Assembly: GCF_018717645.1 (NCBI RefSeq)
Contig: NZ_JAFLHG010000017.1
Location: 1 to 46,623, forward strand
Direction: 5' to 3'
Length of the DNA: 46,623 bases
From: Microbacterium flavum
GTDB taxonomy: Bacteria > Actinomycetota > Actinomycetes > Actinomycetales > Microbacteriaceae
The notes under the pieces: model-generated
The model's input: the letters and a program-made list of their open reading frames with translations, nothing else
The model's database searches: none
What the model was told of the DNA's origin: nothing
Position numbers and translations under genes: made by a program
Shown: positions 15,431 through 22,996 of the stretch, piece after piece
How the letters are laid out: each line of letters begins with the position of its first letter
Numbering within the stretch: position 1 is the stretch's first letter

Positions 15431-16816
15431 TCAGGCCTTCGCGAGTCCGTGGATCGGGCTCTGCGCCTGCTCGTCCTCGTGGTCCGGTCCCAGCGGGATG
15501 CCGCTGCGGTCGCGCAGCAGCAGCGTGGCGATCAGGCCGATGAGCGTCATCCCGGCGAGGTACCACGTCACGCCACCCGTGCCGCCGGTGGCCTGGACGA
15601 TCGCCTGCGCGATCAGCGGAGCGAACGCGCCGCCGAGGATGGCGCCCAGGGCGTAGGAGATCGAGACGCCCGAGAAGCGGATGGACGCCGGGAACAGCTC
15701 CGCGTACAACGCCGCCTGCGGCCCGTAGGTGAACCCGAGGCCGATCGTCAGGATCGCGAGCCCCAGGAACAGCAGGCCGATGCTGCCCGTGTTCACGAGG
15801 GGGAAGAGCGTGAACACGCCGACGAGCTGAAGGATCCACCCGATGATGTACGTCGAGCGGCGGCCGATCCGGTCGGAGAGGAAGCCGGCCGCGAGGGTCG
15901 AGAGCAGCCAGGTGACGGCCGAGCCGGCGACCGCCCAGAGGACCGGCCCGCGCTCGAAGCCCAGCGGACCCTCGGGGTTCGTCGCGTATCCCTGGATGTA
16001 GCCACCCGTCGTCATGTAGCCGACGGCGTTGTTGCCGGCGAACACGAGCGCGGCGATGATGACCAGCAGCGCGTGCCGACGGAACAGCTGCACGATCGGC
16101 ATCCGCGTCTCCTCCTTGCGCTCGGCGAGCTCGGTGAACACCGGGCTCTCCTCGACGCGGCGGCGCACGTAGTAGCCGATGAGGATGAGCACGACCGACA
16201 GCAGGAACGGGACGCGCCATCCCCACGCGACGAACTGGTCGCCCGGGGCGATCGTCGCCATGAGGGCCATGACGCCCGATGCCAGCAGGAGGCCCAGCGG
16301 CACGCCGATCTGCGGCGAGGCGCCGAAGGCGCCGCGGCGGCGGCGCGGCGCGTGCTCGACGGCCATGAGCACCGCTCCGCCCCATTCGCCGCCTGCGGAG
16401 ATGCCCTGCACGATGCGCAGGAGGACGAGCAGGATGGGCGCGCCGATGCCGATCGCGTCGTAGGTGGGGAGGAGGCCGATGAGCGCGGTCGCCACGCCCA
16501 TCATGATGAGGGTCCACATCAGCACGGGCTTGCGGCCGTACTTGTCGCCGAGGTGCCCGGCGAGGAACGCGCCGAACGGCCGGAACAGGAAGCTGATGCC
16601 GACGGTGGCGAACGCCACGAGCGCACTGTTGGCACCGAGCGGAGCGAAGAACAGCTGACCGAACACGAGACCGACGGCGGTCGCGTAGATGAAGAAGTCG
16701 TACCACTCCACGGTCGTGCCGACGATCGTGGCGAAGACGACCCTCCGGCGGTCGGTGGCGGTCGCGATGGTGCCGGTGGGGGTGAATCCGGCCGGTTCCG
16801 GGCGTTGTGCGCTCAA
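15431..16816 (-). CDS. MFS transporter, metabolite:H+ symporter (MHS) family
   Basis: A 461-residue, 12-helix permease. GTTVEWYDFFIYATA at the start of helix 1, GHLGDKYGRKPVLMWTL in the loop 2-3, and RIVQGISAGGEWGGAVLMAVEHAP are signatures of the MHS group, which imports carboxylic acids, betaines and aromatic acids with protons. With the hydroxylase gene 30 bp downstream, an aromatic acid is the likely cargo. The start is a TTG at 16816, seven bases after GGAG; an in-frame stop lies just upstream and no better codon exists before the first helix. Its promoter at 16884-16911 encloses a dyad. Confidence 0.85.
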   Translation of the reverse strand: MSAQRPEPAGFTPTGTIATATDRRRVVFATIVGTTVEWYDFFIYATAVGLVFGQLFFAPLGANSALVAFATVGISFLFRPFGAFLAGHLGDKYGRKPVLMWTLIMMGVATALIGLLPTYDAIGIGAPILLVLLRIVQGISAGGEWGGAVLMAVEHAPRRRRGAFGASPQIGVPLGLLLASGVMALMATIAPGDQFVAWGWRVPFLLSVVLILIGYYVRRRVEESPVFTELAERKEETRMPIVQLFRRHALLVIIAALVFAGNNAVGYMTTGGYIQGYATNPEGPLGFERGPVLWAVAGSAVTWLLSTLAAGFLSDRIGRRSTYIIGWILQLVGVFTLFPLVNTGSIGLLFLGLAILTIGLGFTYGPQAALYAELFPASIRFSGVSISYALGAILGGAFAPLIAQAIVQATGGTGGVTWYLAGMTLIGLIATLLLRDRSGIPLGPDHEDEQAQSPIHGLAKA

Positions 16817-16820
16817 GGGG

Positions 16821-16850
16821 TGACTCCAATGTCAACGGACTTCATTGTCA
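16821..16850. promoter_or_regulatory. Two tandem TGAC-N6-GTCA type dyads
   Basis: TGAC TCCAAT GTCA (16821-16834) and GGAC TTCATT GTCA (16837-16850) are 16 bp apart; their 13-base cores differ at two positions. The first covers the ribosome site of the transporter gene. They look like a pair of binding sites in the divergent control region. Confidence 0.55.
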
Positions 16851-16883
16851 GAGCGGGAAGCGATGCTTGCCCGACGTGTCTCG

Positions 16884-16911
16884 ATCATATACGATTTCGA
16901 ATATCACGCAA
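16884..16911 (-). promoter_or_regulatory. Promoter of the transporter-hydroxylase unit
   Basis: Minus strand TTGCGT (16911-16906), 16-bp spacer, TATGAT (16889-16884; five of six consensus bases). The dyad at 16887-16904 fills the spacer. Confidence 0.55.
16887..16904. promoter_or_regulatory. 18-bp dyad operator, ATAT-n-CGA-nn-TCG-n-ATAT
   Basis: Fourteen of 18 positions are symmetric. It stands out as an AT-rich island in GC-rich surroundings, between the divergent transporter and FAH-RraA genes and 21 bp before the latter's ATG. The GntR/FCD protein at 18509-19207 is the obvious candidate to bind it. Confidence 0.65.
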
Positions 16912-16925
16912 GAGCGAGGGAGCTC

Positions 16926-18512
16926 ATGACCATCGACAACGACTCGTCCGGCGCGGCGACGGATGCCGCCGGCGCCGCATTCGGAGCCCTCCCCGTCCGC
17001 CCCGGCAAGATCATCGCGGTGCATATCAGCTACGCCTCCCGTGCGGACCAGCGCGGGCGTCGCCCCGCCGCCCCGTCGTACTTCTTCAAGGCCTCGAGCT
17101 CACTCGCCGAGTCGGGCGGCGTGATCGAGCGGCCCGCCGGCACCGAGCTCCTCGCCTTCGAGGGCGAGATCGCGCTCGTCATCGGCGCCCCGGTCCGGCG
17201 GGTCGCACTCGAGGATGCCTGGGACCACGTCGCGTGGGTCACGGCATCCGACGATCTCGGTCTCTACGACCTGCGCGCGAACGACAAGGGGTCGAACGTG
17301 CGCTCGAAGGGCGGCGACGGCTTCACCCCGATCGGCCCGCAGCTGATCGATGCGCGCGCGGTCGACCCCGCCGCGCTCCGCGTCCGCACCTGGGTCAACG
17401 GCGAGCTGCGCCAGGACGACACGACCGCGGGGCTCATCTTCCCGCTGGCGCAGTTCGTCGCCGACCTCTCGCAGCACTTCACGCTCGAGACCGGCGACGT
17501 GATCCTCACCGGCACCCCGGCCGGCTCGTCGGTGATCGTCCCGGGCGACGTCGTCGAGGTCGAGGTGGACGACCCGTCATCCGGCGCCACCTCGGGACGT
17601 CTCGTCACGACGGTCGTCGACGGCCCGGCCCTCGCCTTCGATGCGGAGGTCGGCTCGCTCCCCTCGGTGGACGACACGCAGCGGGAGGAGGCGTGGGGAT
17701 CGCGCGAGGCGGCCGGGCTTCCGGCGGCGAGCGACCCCTCGACGGGCTCGGGGACCGATGCGGGCACGGGCAGTGGCGGGAAGGAACCGGTCGCTGAGCC
17801 CGTCGAAGCGTCGTCCCGCGCACCGCTGCCCGCGGCGCTCCGCGACAAGCTCGCACGCGTCCCCGTGGCGGGCCTGTCCCAGCAGCTGCGCAAGCGGGGC
17901 CTCAACAACGTCACGATCGACGGCGTTCGCCCGCTGCACCCCGAGCGCACGCTCGTCGGCGTGGCGACGACCCTCCGCTTCGTCCCCGGGCGCGAGGACC
18001 TCTTCGCGAGTCACGGCGGCGGCTACAACGCGCAGAAGCGCGCCTTCGACGCGGTCGGCGAGGGCGAGATCATCGTGATCGAAGCGCGCGGGGAGACCGG
18101 ATCCGGCACGCTCGGCGACATCCTCGCGATCCGCGCGCACGCGCGCGGCGCGGCGGGGATCGTGACCGACGGGGGCGTCCGCGACGCCGACGCGGTGACG
18201 GCCGTCGGCATCCCCGTGTACACCGCCGGCGCGCACCCCGCCGTCCTCGGCCGCAAGCACGTGCCGTGGGACGTGGATGTCACGATCGCGTGCGGCGGAA
18301 CCACGGTGCAGCCCGGCGACATCCTCGTCGGCGACGCCGACGGCGTGATCGTCATCCCTCCCGGCCTCGCCGAAGAGGTCGCGGACGCCGCACTCGCGCA
18401 GGAGGAGGAGGACGCGTGGATCGCCGCGCGCGTCGCGGAGGGGCACGCGGTGGACGGCCTCTTCCCGATGAACGCCGTCTGGCGCGCGCGGTACGAGGAG
18501 TCCCGCGGATGA
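16926..18512 (+). CDS. Fusion: fumarylacetoacetate-hydrolase-family domain + RraA/HMG-aldolase-like domain
   Basis: A 528-residue two-domain protein. Residues 1-245 form a FAH-type fold: EGEIALVIG (Glu79, Glu81) and DDLGLYDLR (Asp110) supply the metal, SKGGDGFTPIGP the lysine, and GDVILTGTPAGSSVIVPGD is the family signature. Homologues (HpaG) isomerise and decarboxylate the ring-cleavage acid of homoprotocatechuate. Residues 302-525 are RraA-like: ETGSGTLGDILAIRAHARGA and GIVTDGGVRD, as in 4-hydroxy-4-methyl-2-oxoglutarate aldolases/decarboxylases. The linker (about 255-300) is low-complexity and derives from an inverted repeat. The ATG at 16926 has GAGGGAG upstream; an in-frame TTG at 16845 is less likely. 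It is first in the operon and overlaps the regulator as ATGA. Confidence 0.85.
   Translation: MTIDNDSSGAATDAAGAAFGALPVRPGKIIAVHISYASRADQRGRRPAAPSYFFKASSSLAESGGVIERPAGTELLAFEGEIALVIGAPVRRVALEDAWDHVAWVTASDDLGLYDLRANDKGSNVRSKGGDGFTPIGPQLIDARAVDPAALRVRTWVNGELRQDDTTAGLIFPLAQFVADLSQHFTLETGDVILTGTPAGSSVIVPGDVVEVEVDDPSSGATSGRLVTTVVDGPALAFDAEVGSLPSVDDTQREEAWGSREAAGLPAASDPSTGSGTDAGTGSGGKEPVAEPVEASSRAPLPAALRDKLARVPVAGLSQQLRKRGLNNVTIDGVRPLHPERTLVGVATTLRFVPGREDLFASHGGGYNAQKRAFDAVGEGEIIVIEARGETGSGTLGDILAIRAHARGAAGIVTDGGVRDADAVTAVGIPVYTAGAHPAVLGRKHVPWDVDVTIACGGTTVQPGDILVGDADGVIVIPPGLAEEVADAALAQEEEDAWIAARVAEGHAVDGLFPMNAVWRARYEESRG
17739..17806. repeat. Inverted REP-like element forming the interdomain linker
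   Basis: Arms of 18 bp at 17739-17756 and 17789-17806 are inverted copies with 16 of 18 matches (core TCGACGGGCTC), separated by 32 bp. They are translated as STGSGT on the left and PVAEPVE on the right, inside the FAH-RraA linker. One arm of the same family lies in the hydroxylase gene at 14828-14845. Confidence 0.72.
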
Positions 18513-19207
18513 GCACGGTGGACACGGTGCCGAAGGACACGGGCAGCAAATCCGAGGTCGCCTACGACTGGATCCGCGCCCGCATCTCGCGCCACGAGTA
18601 CGGCCCGGGCTTCCGCCTCGTCCTCAGCGCCATCGCGGGCGAGCTCGACATGAGCGTCGTCCCGGTGCGCGAGGCGATCCGCCGGCTCGAGGCCGAGCAC
18701 CTCGTCACGTTCGAGAAGAACGTCGGCGCTCGCGTCTCGGTCGTCGACGAGGAGGCGTACATCCACACGATGCAGACGCTGAGCCTCGTCGAGGGCTACG
18801 CGACCCGCCTCGCCGCGCCGCTGGTCACGGGCGACGACCTCGCCCGCGCCGCGGAGATCAACGACCGGATGCACCGACTGCTCGACGACTTCGACCCCTA
18901 TACGTACACGCAGCTCAACCAGCGCTTCCACGCCGTTCTGTTCGACCGGTGCCCGAACCCGCACATCCTCGATCTCGTCGGGCGCGGCTGGTCGCGCCTG
19001 GCGGGCCTGCGCGACACGAGCTTCTCGCTCATCCCCTCCCGGCCGCGCCACTCCGTCGAGGAGCACGACCGGATCCTCGAGCTGATCCGCACCGGCGCCG
19101 ATCCCGACGAGCTCGAGCTGTTCACCCGCACCCACCGCCTGCGCACGCTCGACGCGTTCCTGCAGGCACGCCACGACGACGCCACACCCACCACGGAGAC
19201 ACCATGA
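18509..19207 (+). CDS. GntR-family regulator, FCD (FadR-like) subfamily
   Basis: A 232-residue regulator. The winged helix-turn-helix (about 15-75) contains LSAIAGELDMSVVPVREAIRRLEAE, whose core SVVPVREAIRRLEAE is typical of GntR proteins. The all-helical FCD domain has the metal/ligand histidine patterns NQRFHAVLF and VEEHDRIL. It is locked into the operon by ATGA overlaps on both sides. It probably senses an intermediate of the homoprotocatechuate branch and acts at the dyads between 16821 and 16904; this is inferred from position. Confidence 0.85.
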   Translation: MSTVDTVPKDTGSKSEVAYDWIRARISRHEYGPGFRLVLSAIAGELDMSVVPVREAIRRLEAEHLVTFEKNVGARVSVVDEEAYIHTMQTLSLVEGYATRLAAPLVTGDDLARAAEINDRMHRLLDDFDPYTYTQLNQRFHAVLFDRCPNPHILDLVGRGWSRLAGLRDTSFSLIPSRPRHSVEEHDRILELIRTGADPDELELFTRTHRLRTLDAFLQARHDDATPTTETP

Positions 19208-20724
19208 CCGACACCACCCCCGCCCTCGACACGCGGCACGTTCCCGCCGACCTCCCGGACCGCATCCGCCACTACATCGACGGCGCCTTCGTCGACTCGC
19301 AGGACGGCGACACGTTCGACGTCCTCGAACCCGTCTCCAACGAGGTGTACGTGCAGGCCGCCGCCGGAAAGAAGTCCGACATCGAGCTCGCGGTCGCCGC
19401 CGCCCGCCGCGCGTTCACCGACGGACCGTGGCCGCGGATGCTGCCCCGCGAGCGCTCGCGCGTGCTGCACCGCATCGCCGACATCGTCGAGTCGCGCGAC
19501 GCGCGGCTGGCCGAGCTCGAGTCCTTCGACTCGGGGCTGCCGATCACTCAGGCGCTCGGCCAGGCGCGGCGCGCGGCCGAGAACTTCCGCTTCTTCGCCG
19601 ACCTGATCGTGGCCCAGACCGACGACGCCTTCAAGGTGCCCGGCCGCCAGCTCAACTACGTCAATCGCAAGCCGATCGGCGTCGCCGGCCTGATCACGCC
19701 GTGGAACACGCCGTTCATGCTCGAGTCGTGGAAGCTCGCCCCGGCGCTCGCGACCGGGAACACCGTCGTCCTCAAGCCCGCCGAGTTCACACCGCTGTCG
19801 GCATCCCTCTGGGCCGGCATCTTCGAAGAGGCGGGCCTGCCGAAAGGCGTGTTCAACCTCGTCAACGGACTGGGCGAGGATGCCGGTGACGCACTCGTGA
19901 AGCACCCCGACGTGCCGCTCATCTCCTTCACCGGCGAGAGCTCGACCGGTCAGCTGATCTTCGCGAACGCCGCCCCCTTCCTCAAGGGCCTGTCGATGGA
20001 GCTCGGCGGCAAGAGCCCGGCGATCGTGTTCGAGGACGCCGACCTCGACGCGGCGATCGACGCGACGATCTTCGGCGTGTTCTCTCTCAACGGCGAGCGC
20101 TGCACCGCCGGCAGCCGCATCCTCGTGCAGCGCTCGGTGTACGACGACTTCGTCGAGCGCTACGCCGCGCAGGCCCGGCGCGTGCGCGTCGGCTACCCGC
20201 ACGATCCCGCCACCGAGGTCGGCGCGCTCGTGCATCCCGAGCACTTCGCGAAGGTGATGAGCTACGTCGAGATCGGCAAGACGGAGGGGCGCCTGGTCGC
20301 CGGCGGTGGCCGGCCCGAGGGCTTCGAGGTCGGAAACTTCGTGGCGCCCACGGTCTTCGCGGACGTCGCGCCCGAAGCGCGGATCTTCCAGGAGGAGATC
20401 TTCGGCCCCGTGGTCGCGATCACCCCGTTCGACACCTGGCAGGATGCCCTCACGCTCGCCAACGACACGAAGTACGGCCTCGCCGCCTACCTCTGGACGA
20501 ACGACCTCAAGGGTGCGCACAACTTCGCGCAATCGCTCGAGGCGGGGATGGTCTGGCTGAACTCGAACAACGTCCGCGACCTCCGGACGCCGTTCGGCGG
20601 CGTCAAGGCATCCGGCCTCGGACACGAGGGCGGCTACCGCTCGATCGACTTCTACACCGACCAGCAGGCCGTCCACATCACGCTCGCCCACGAGCCCCAC
20701 AACCCCACCTTCGGCAAGCGCTGA
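19204..20724 (+). CDS. hpaE: 5-carboxymethyl-2-hydroxymuconate semialdehyde dehydrogenase
   Basis: A 506-residue aldehyde dehydrogenase that oxidises the semialdehyde made by ring cleavage of homoprotocatechuate. Asn168 (TPWNTP), Lys191 (LKPAE), Glu266 (MELGGK) and the nucleophile Cys300 (GERCTAGSR) are all in place. The name rests on its position directly before the extradiol dioxygenase and after the regulator; alone, the sequence would support only an NAD-dependent dehydrogenase of the HpaE/betaine-aldehyde branch. The ATG at 19204 overlaps the regulator stop. A 138-bp gap with an inverted repeat follows. Confidence 0.88.
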   Translation: MTDTTPALDTRHVPADLPDRIRHYIDGAFVDSQDGDTFDVLEPVSNEVYVQAAAGKKSDIELAVAAARRAFTDGPWPRMLPRERSRVLHRIADIVESRDARLAELESFDSGLPITQALGQARRAAENFRFFADLIVAQTDDAFKVPGRQLNYVNRKPIGVAGLITPWNTPFMLESWKLAPALATGNTVVLKPAEFTPLSASLWAGIFEEAGLPKGVFNLVNGLGEDAGDALVKHPDVPLISFTGESSTGQLIFANAAPFLKGLSMELGGKSPAIVFEDADLDAAIDATIFGVFSLNGERCTAGSRILVQRSVYDDFVERYAAQARRVRVGYPHDPATEVGALVHPEHFAKVMSYVEIGKTEGRLVAGGGRPEGFEVGNFVAPTVFADVAPEARIFQEEIFGPVVAITPFDTWQDALTLANDTKYGLAAYLWTNDLKGAHNFAQSLEAGMVWLNSNNVRDLRTPFGGVKASGLGHEGGYRSIDFYTDQQAVHITLAHEPHNPTFGKR

Positions 20725-20769
20725 CCCTTCCCGCCTCCTCTCCCGCCCTCCCGCCGACCCGCCCCTCCC

Positions 20770-20831
20770 GCCGAGTGTCCAAGACACGCCGACCCGCGCC
20801 ACCGCCGCTCCGCACGTCTTGGACACTCGGC
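20770..20831. repeat. Intergenic inverted element, 16-bp arms (hpaE-hpaD)
   Basis: GCCGAGTGTCCAAGAC (20770-20785) and its perfect complement GTCTTGGACACTCGGC (20816-20831) flank a 30-base C-rich loop. It lies in the 138-bp gap inside a same-strand operon, 31 bp before the hpaD ATG. No T tract follows, so a simple terminator is unlikely. Confidence 0.8.
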
Positions 20832-20862
20832 CCGGCACACGAACAAAAGCAAGGACGCTGAC

Positions 20863-22029
20863 ATGACACACCGTGACCAGATGACGAAGACCTCGTCGGG
20901 CTTCTTCGTCTCGCAGGAGGCCCCGATCGTCACCGACGACCCGGTGGCGACTCCCCAGGCCTCGCCCCCCGATATCCTCCGCTGCGCGTACATGGAGCTC
21001 GTGGTCACCGACCTCGCGGCATCCCGCCAGTTCTACGTCGACGTGCTGGGCCTGTACGTCACCGAAGAGGATGACGAGGCGATCTACCTGCGCTCCACGG
21101 AGGAGTTCATCCACCACAACCTCGTGCTGCGGAAGGGCCCCGTCGCGGCCGTCGCGGCGTTCTCGTACCGGGTGCGCGAGCCCGCCGACCTCGACCGCGC
21201 CGAGGAGTTCTACCGTGAGCTCGGCTGCGACGTGCGCCGGAACCCCGACGGGTTCGTCCGGGGCATCGGCGACTCCGTGCGCGTCGTCGACCCGCTCGGA
21301 TTCCCGATCGAGTTCTTCCACCAGACCGCGCACGTCGAGCGGATGTCGTGGCGCTACGACCTGCACATCCCGGGAGAGCTCGTGCGGCTCGACCACTTCA
21401 ACCAGGTGACCCCCGACGTCCCTCGCGCCGTGAAGTTCATGCAGGACCTCGGCTTCCGCGTGACGGAGGACATCCAGGACGAGGCGGGCACCGTCTACGC
21501 CGCCTGGATGCGCCGCAAGCCCACCGTGCACGACACCGCCATGACCGGCGGCGACGGCCCGCGGATGCACCACGTGTGCTTCGCGACGCACGAGAAGCAC
21601 AACATCCTCGCCATCTGCGACAAGCTCGGCGCACTCCGCCGCTCCGACGCGATCGAACGCGGCCCGGGCCGCCACGGCGTGAGCAACGCGTTCTACCTCT
21701 ACCTCCGCGATCCCGACGGGCACCGCGTCGAGGTGTACACGCAGGATTACTACACCGGCGACCCCGACAACCCGGTCGTGACGTGGGACGTGCACGACAA
21801 CCAGCGTCGGGACTGGTGGGGCAACCCCGTGGTCCCGTCCTGGTACACGGATGCCTCGCTCGTGCTCGACCTGGACGGCATCCCCCAGCCGGTCCACGCG
21901 CGCACCCACGACTCGGAGATGGCCGTCACGATCGGCGCCGACGGCTTCAGCTACACCCGCCCGGACGAGGGCGAGAGCTCGATGCCGGAGTGGAAGCAGG
22001 GCGAGTACAAGTTGGGCAACCAGCTGTGA
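20863..22029 (+). CDS. hpaD: Homoprotocatechuate 2,3-dioxygenase (extradiol, VOC type)
   Basis: A 388-residue ring-cleavage enzyme, nearly colinear with the Brevibacterium fuscum enzyme. With a constant offset of 23 residues, all active-site residues are present: metal ligands His178, His237 and Glu290, the acid-base His223, Asn180 and Tyr280. It has four VOC modules, starting at ILRCAYMELVVTDLA and at LVRLDHFNQVTPDVPRA. It ends in the KLGNQL tail of this family. It opens 3,4-dihydroxyphenylacetate proximally next to the substituent. The metal (Fe or Mn) cannot be told. The ATG at 20863 has AAGGA seven bases upstream; the first 23 residues are an extra leader. Confidence 0.97.
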   Translation: MTHRDQMTKTSSGFFVSQEAPIVTDDPVATPQASPPDILRCAYMELVVTDLAASRQFYVDVLGLYVTEEDDEAIYLRSTEEFIHHNLVLRKGPVAAVAAFSYRVREPADLDRAEEFYRELGCDVRRNPDGFVRGIGDSVRVVDPLGFPIEFFHQTAHVERMSWRYDLHIPGELVRLDHFNQVTPDVPRAVKFMQDLGFRVTEDIQDEAGTVYAAWMRRKPTVHDTAMTGGDGPRMHHVCFATHEKHNILAICDKLGALRRSDAIERGPGRHGVSNAFYLYLRDPDGHRVEVYTQDYYTGDPDNPVVTWDVHDNQRRDWWGNPVVPSWYTDASLVLDLDGIPQPVHARTHDSEMAVTIGADGFSYTRPDEGESSMPEWKQGEYKLGNQL

Positions 22030-22041
22030 GCCGCCCCCTCC

Positions 22042-22141
22042 GTACCGTCTGCAGGATCAGACCACACCGGCCGCGGGGCGCTGCCGCGGGATTCCGCGGC
22101 GGGCGGGTGGGAATCCTGTGGTCTGATCCTGCGAACGGTAC
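22042..22141. repeat. Intergenic inverted element, 25-bp arms (hpaD-hpaH)
   Basis: Arms at 22042-22066 and 22117-22141 match as inverted copies at 23 of 25 bases, with core GCAGGATCAGACCACA. The 50-base interior has a second short palindrome around CCGCGG. It lies inside the operon, in the 181-bp gap between hpaD and hpaH. Confidence 0.82.
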
Positions 22142-22143
22142 AG

Positions 22144-22194
22144 GACGGACGGAACACCGACGGACGGAACACCGACCGACGGAACACCGACCGA
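22144..22194. repeat. 15-bp tandem repeat, 3.4 copies
   Basis: Units GACGGACGGAACACC, the same again, GACCGACGGAACACC and a partial GACCGA directly follow the inverted element and end 16 bp before the hpaH ATG. Copy-number change would alter the leader, not a protein. Confidence 0.85.
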
Positions 22195-22210
22195 GAAGGG
22201 GGCGGGGCGG

Positions 22211-22996
22211 ATGCTGAACGCCGAGCAGATCGCGCAGCTCGCGGACGAGCTCGCCGAGGCCGACCGCACGCACGGGGTGATCCCGCGGATCACCGCGCGG
22301 TACCCGGATGCCACGGTCGAGGACTCCTACGCGATCCAGGGCGTGTGGCGCGACCGGATGATCGCGTCCGGCCGCACCCTCGTCGGGCGCAAGATCGGTC
22401 TGACGTCCAAGGCGATGCAGCAGGCGACCGGCATCTCGGAGCCGGATTACGGGGTCATGTTCGACGACACCGTCTTCCGCTCGGGCGACACGATCCCCAC
22501 GGCGCACTTCTCGAACGTGCGCATCGAGGTCGAGCTCGCGTTCGTGCTGAAGGCGCAGCTCGCCGGGCCCGACTGCACGCTCGAGGATGCCCTGGCGGCG
22601 ATCGACTACGCCGTGCCCGCCCTCGAGGTGCTGAACTCGCACATCGAGCTGGAGGGGCGGACCATCGTCGACACGATCAGCGACAACGCCGCCTACGGGG
22701 CGATGGTCCTGGGCGACGTCCACAGGACCCCGGAGGAGATCGACCTGCGCTGGGTTCCCGGCATCCTGAGCCGGAACGGCGAGATCGAGGAGACGGGGGT
22801 CGCCGCGGGTGTTCTCGGCCACCCCGCGACGGGCGTCGCCTGGCTCGCCAACACGTTCGCGCGACACGGTGCCAGACTCGAGGCGGGCGAGATCATCCTC
22901 GCCGGCTCCTTCACCCGGCCCATGTGGGTGAAGGCGGGCGACGAGGTCCGCGCCGACTTCGGACCGATGGGAGTGATCGAATGTCGTTTCGTCTGA
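22211..22996 (+). CDS. hpaH: 2-oxo-hept-4-ene-1,7-dioate hydratase
   Basis: A 261-residue member of the HpaH/MhpD hydratase group. GRKIGLTSKAMQQATGISEPDYG (core GRKIGLTSKAMQ, residues 60-71) and the metal Glu motif RIEVELAFVL are typical, and LAGSFTRPMWVKAGDEV closes the family signature. It adds water to the oxo-heptenedioate before aldol cleavage by HpaI. The ATG at 22211 is preceded by AAGGGGG and a G-rich spacer. Its 3' end overlaps hpaI by 16 bases. Confidence 0.93.
   Translation: MLNAEQIAQLADELAEADRTHGVIPRITARYPDATVEDSYAIQGVWRDRMIASGRTLVGRKIGLTSKAMQQATGISEPDYGVMFDDTVFRSGDTIPTAHFSNVRIEVELAFVLKAQLAGPDCTLEDALAAIDYAVPALEVLNSHIELEGRTIVDTISDNAAYGAMVLGDVHRTPEEIDLRWVPGILSRNGEIEETGVAAGVLGHPATGVAWLANTFARHGARLEAGEIILAGSFTRPMWVKAGDEVRADFGPMGVIECRFV

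Noticed and set aside
14996..16890. A plus-strand open frame opposite the hydroxylase and MHS transporter genes
   Set aside because: Asp/Glu/Arg-rich shadow of membrane-protein codons; the opposite strand encodes complete conserved proteins.
16845..16925. TTG start for the FAH-RraA protein
   Set aside because: It would place the 18-bp dyad and the promoter region inside the gene; the ATG at 16926 has a clear ribosome site and matches the conserved N-terminus.
18898..21909. A long minus-strand open frame opposite the regulator, hpaE and hpaD
   Set aside because: It is antisense to three well-supported genes, has Arg/Gly/Ala-rich low-complexity content and no family motif. Long open antisense frames are expected at this GC content.
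20863..22029. Protocatechuate or catechol specificity for the extradiol dioxygenase
   Set aside because: Colinearity with homoprotocatechuate 2,3-dioxygenase and the constant 23-residue offset of all active-site residues fit that enzyme best.
22144..22194. Possible CRISPR array
   Set aside because: The copies are directly adjacent 15-mers without spacers, so it is a plain tandem repeat.
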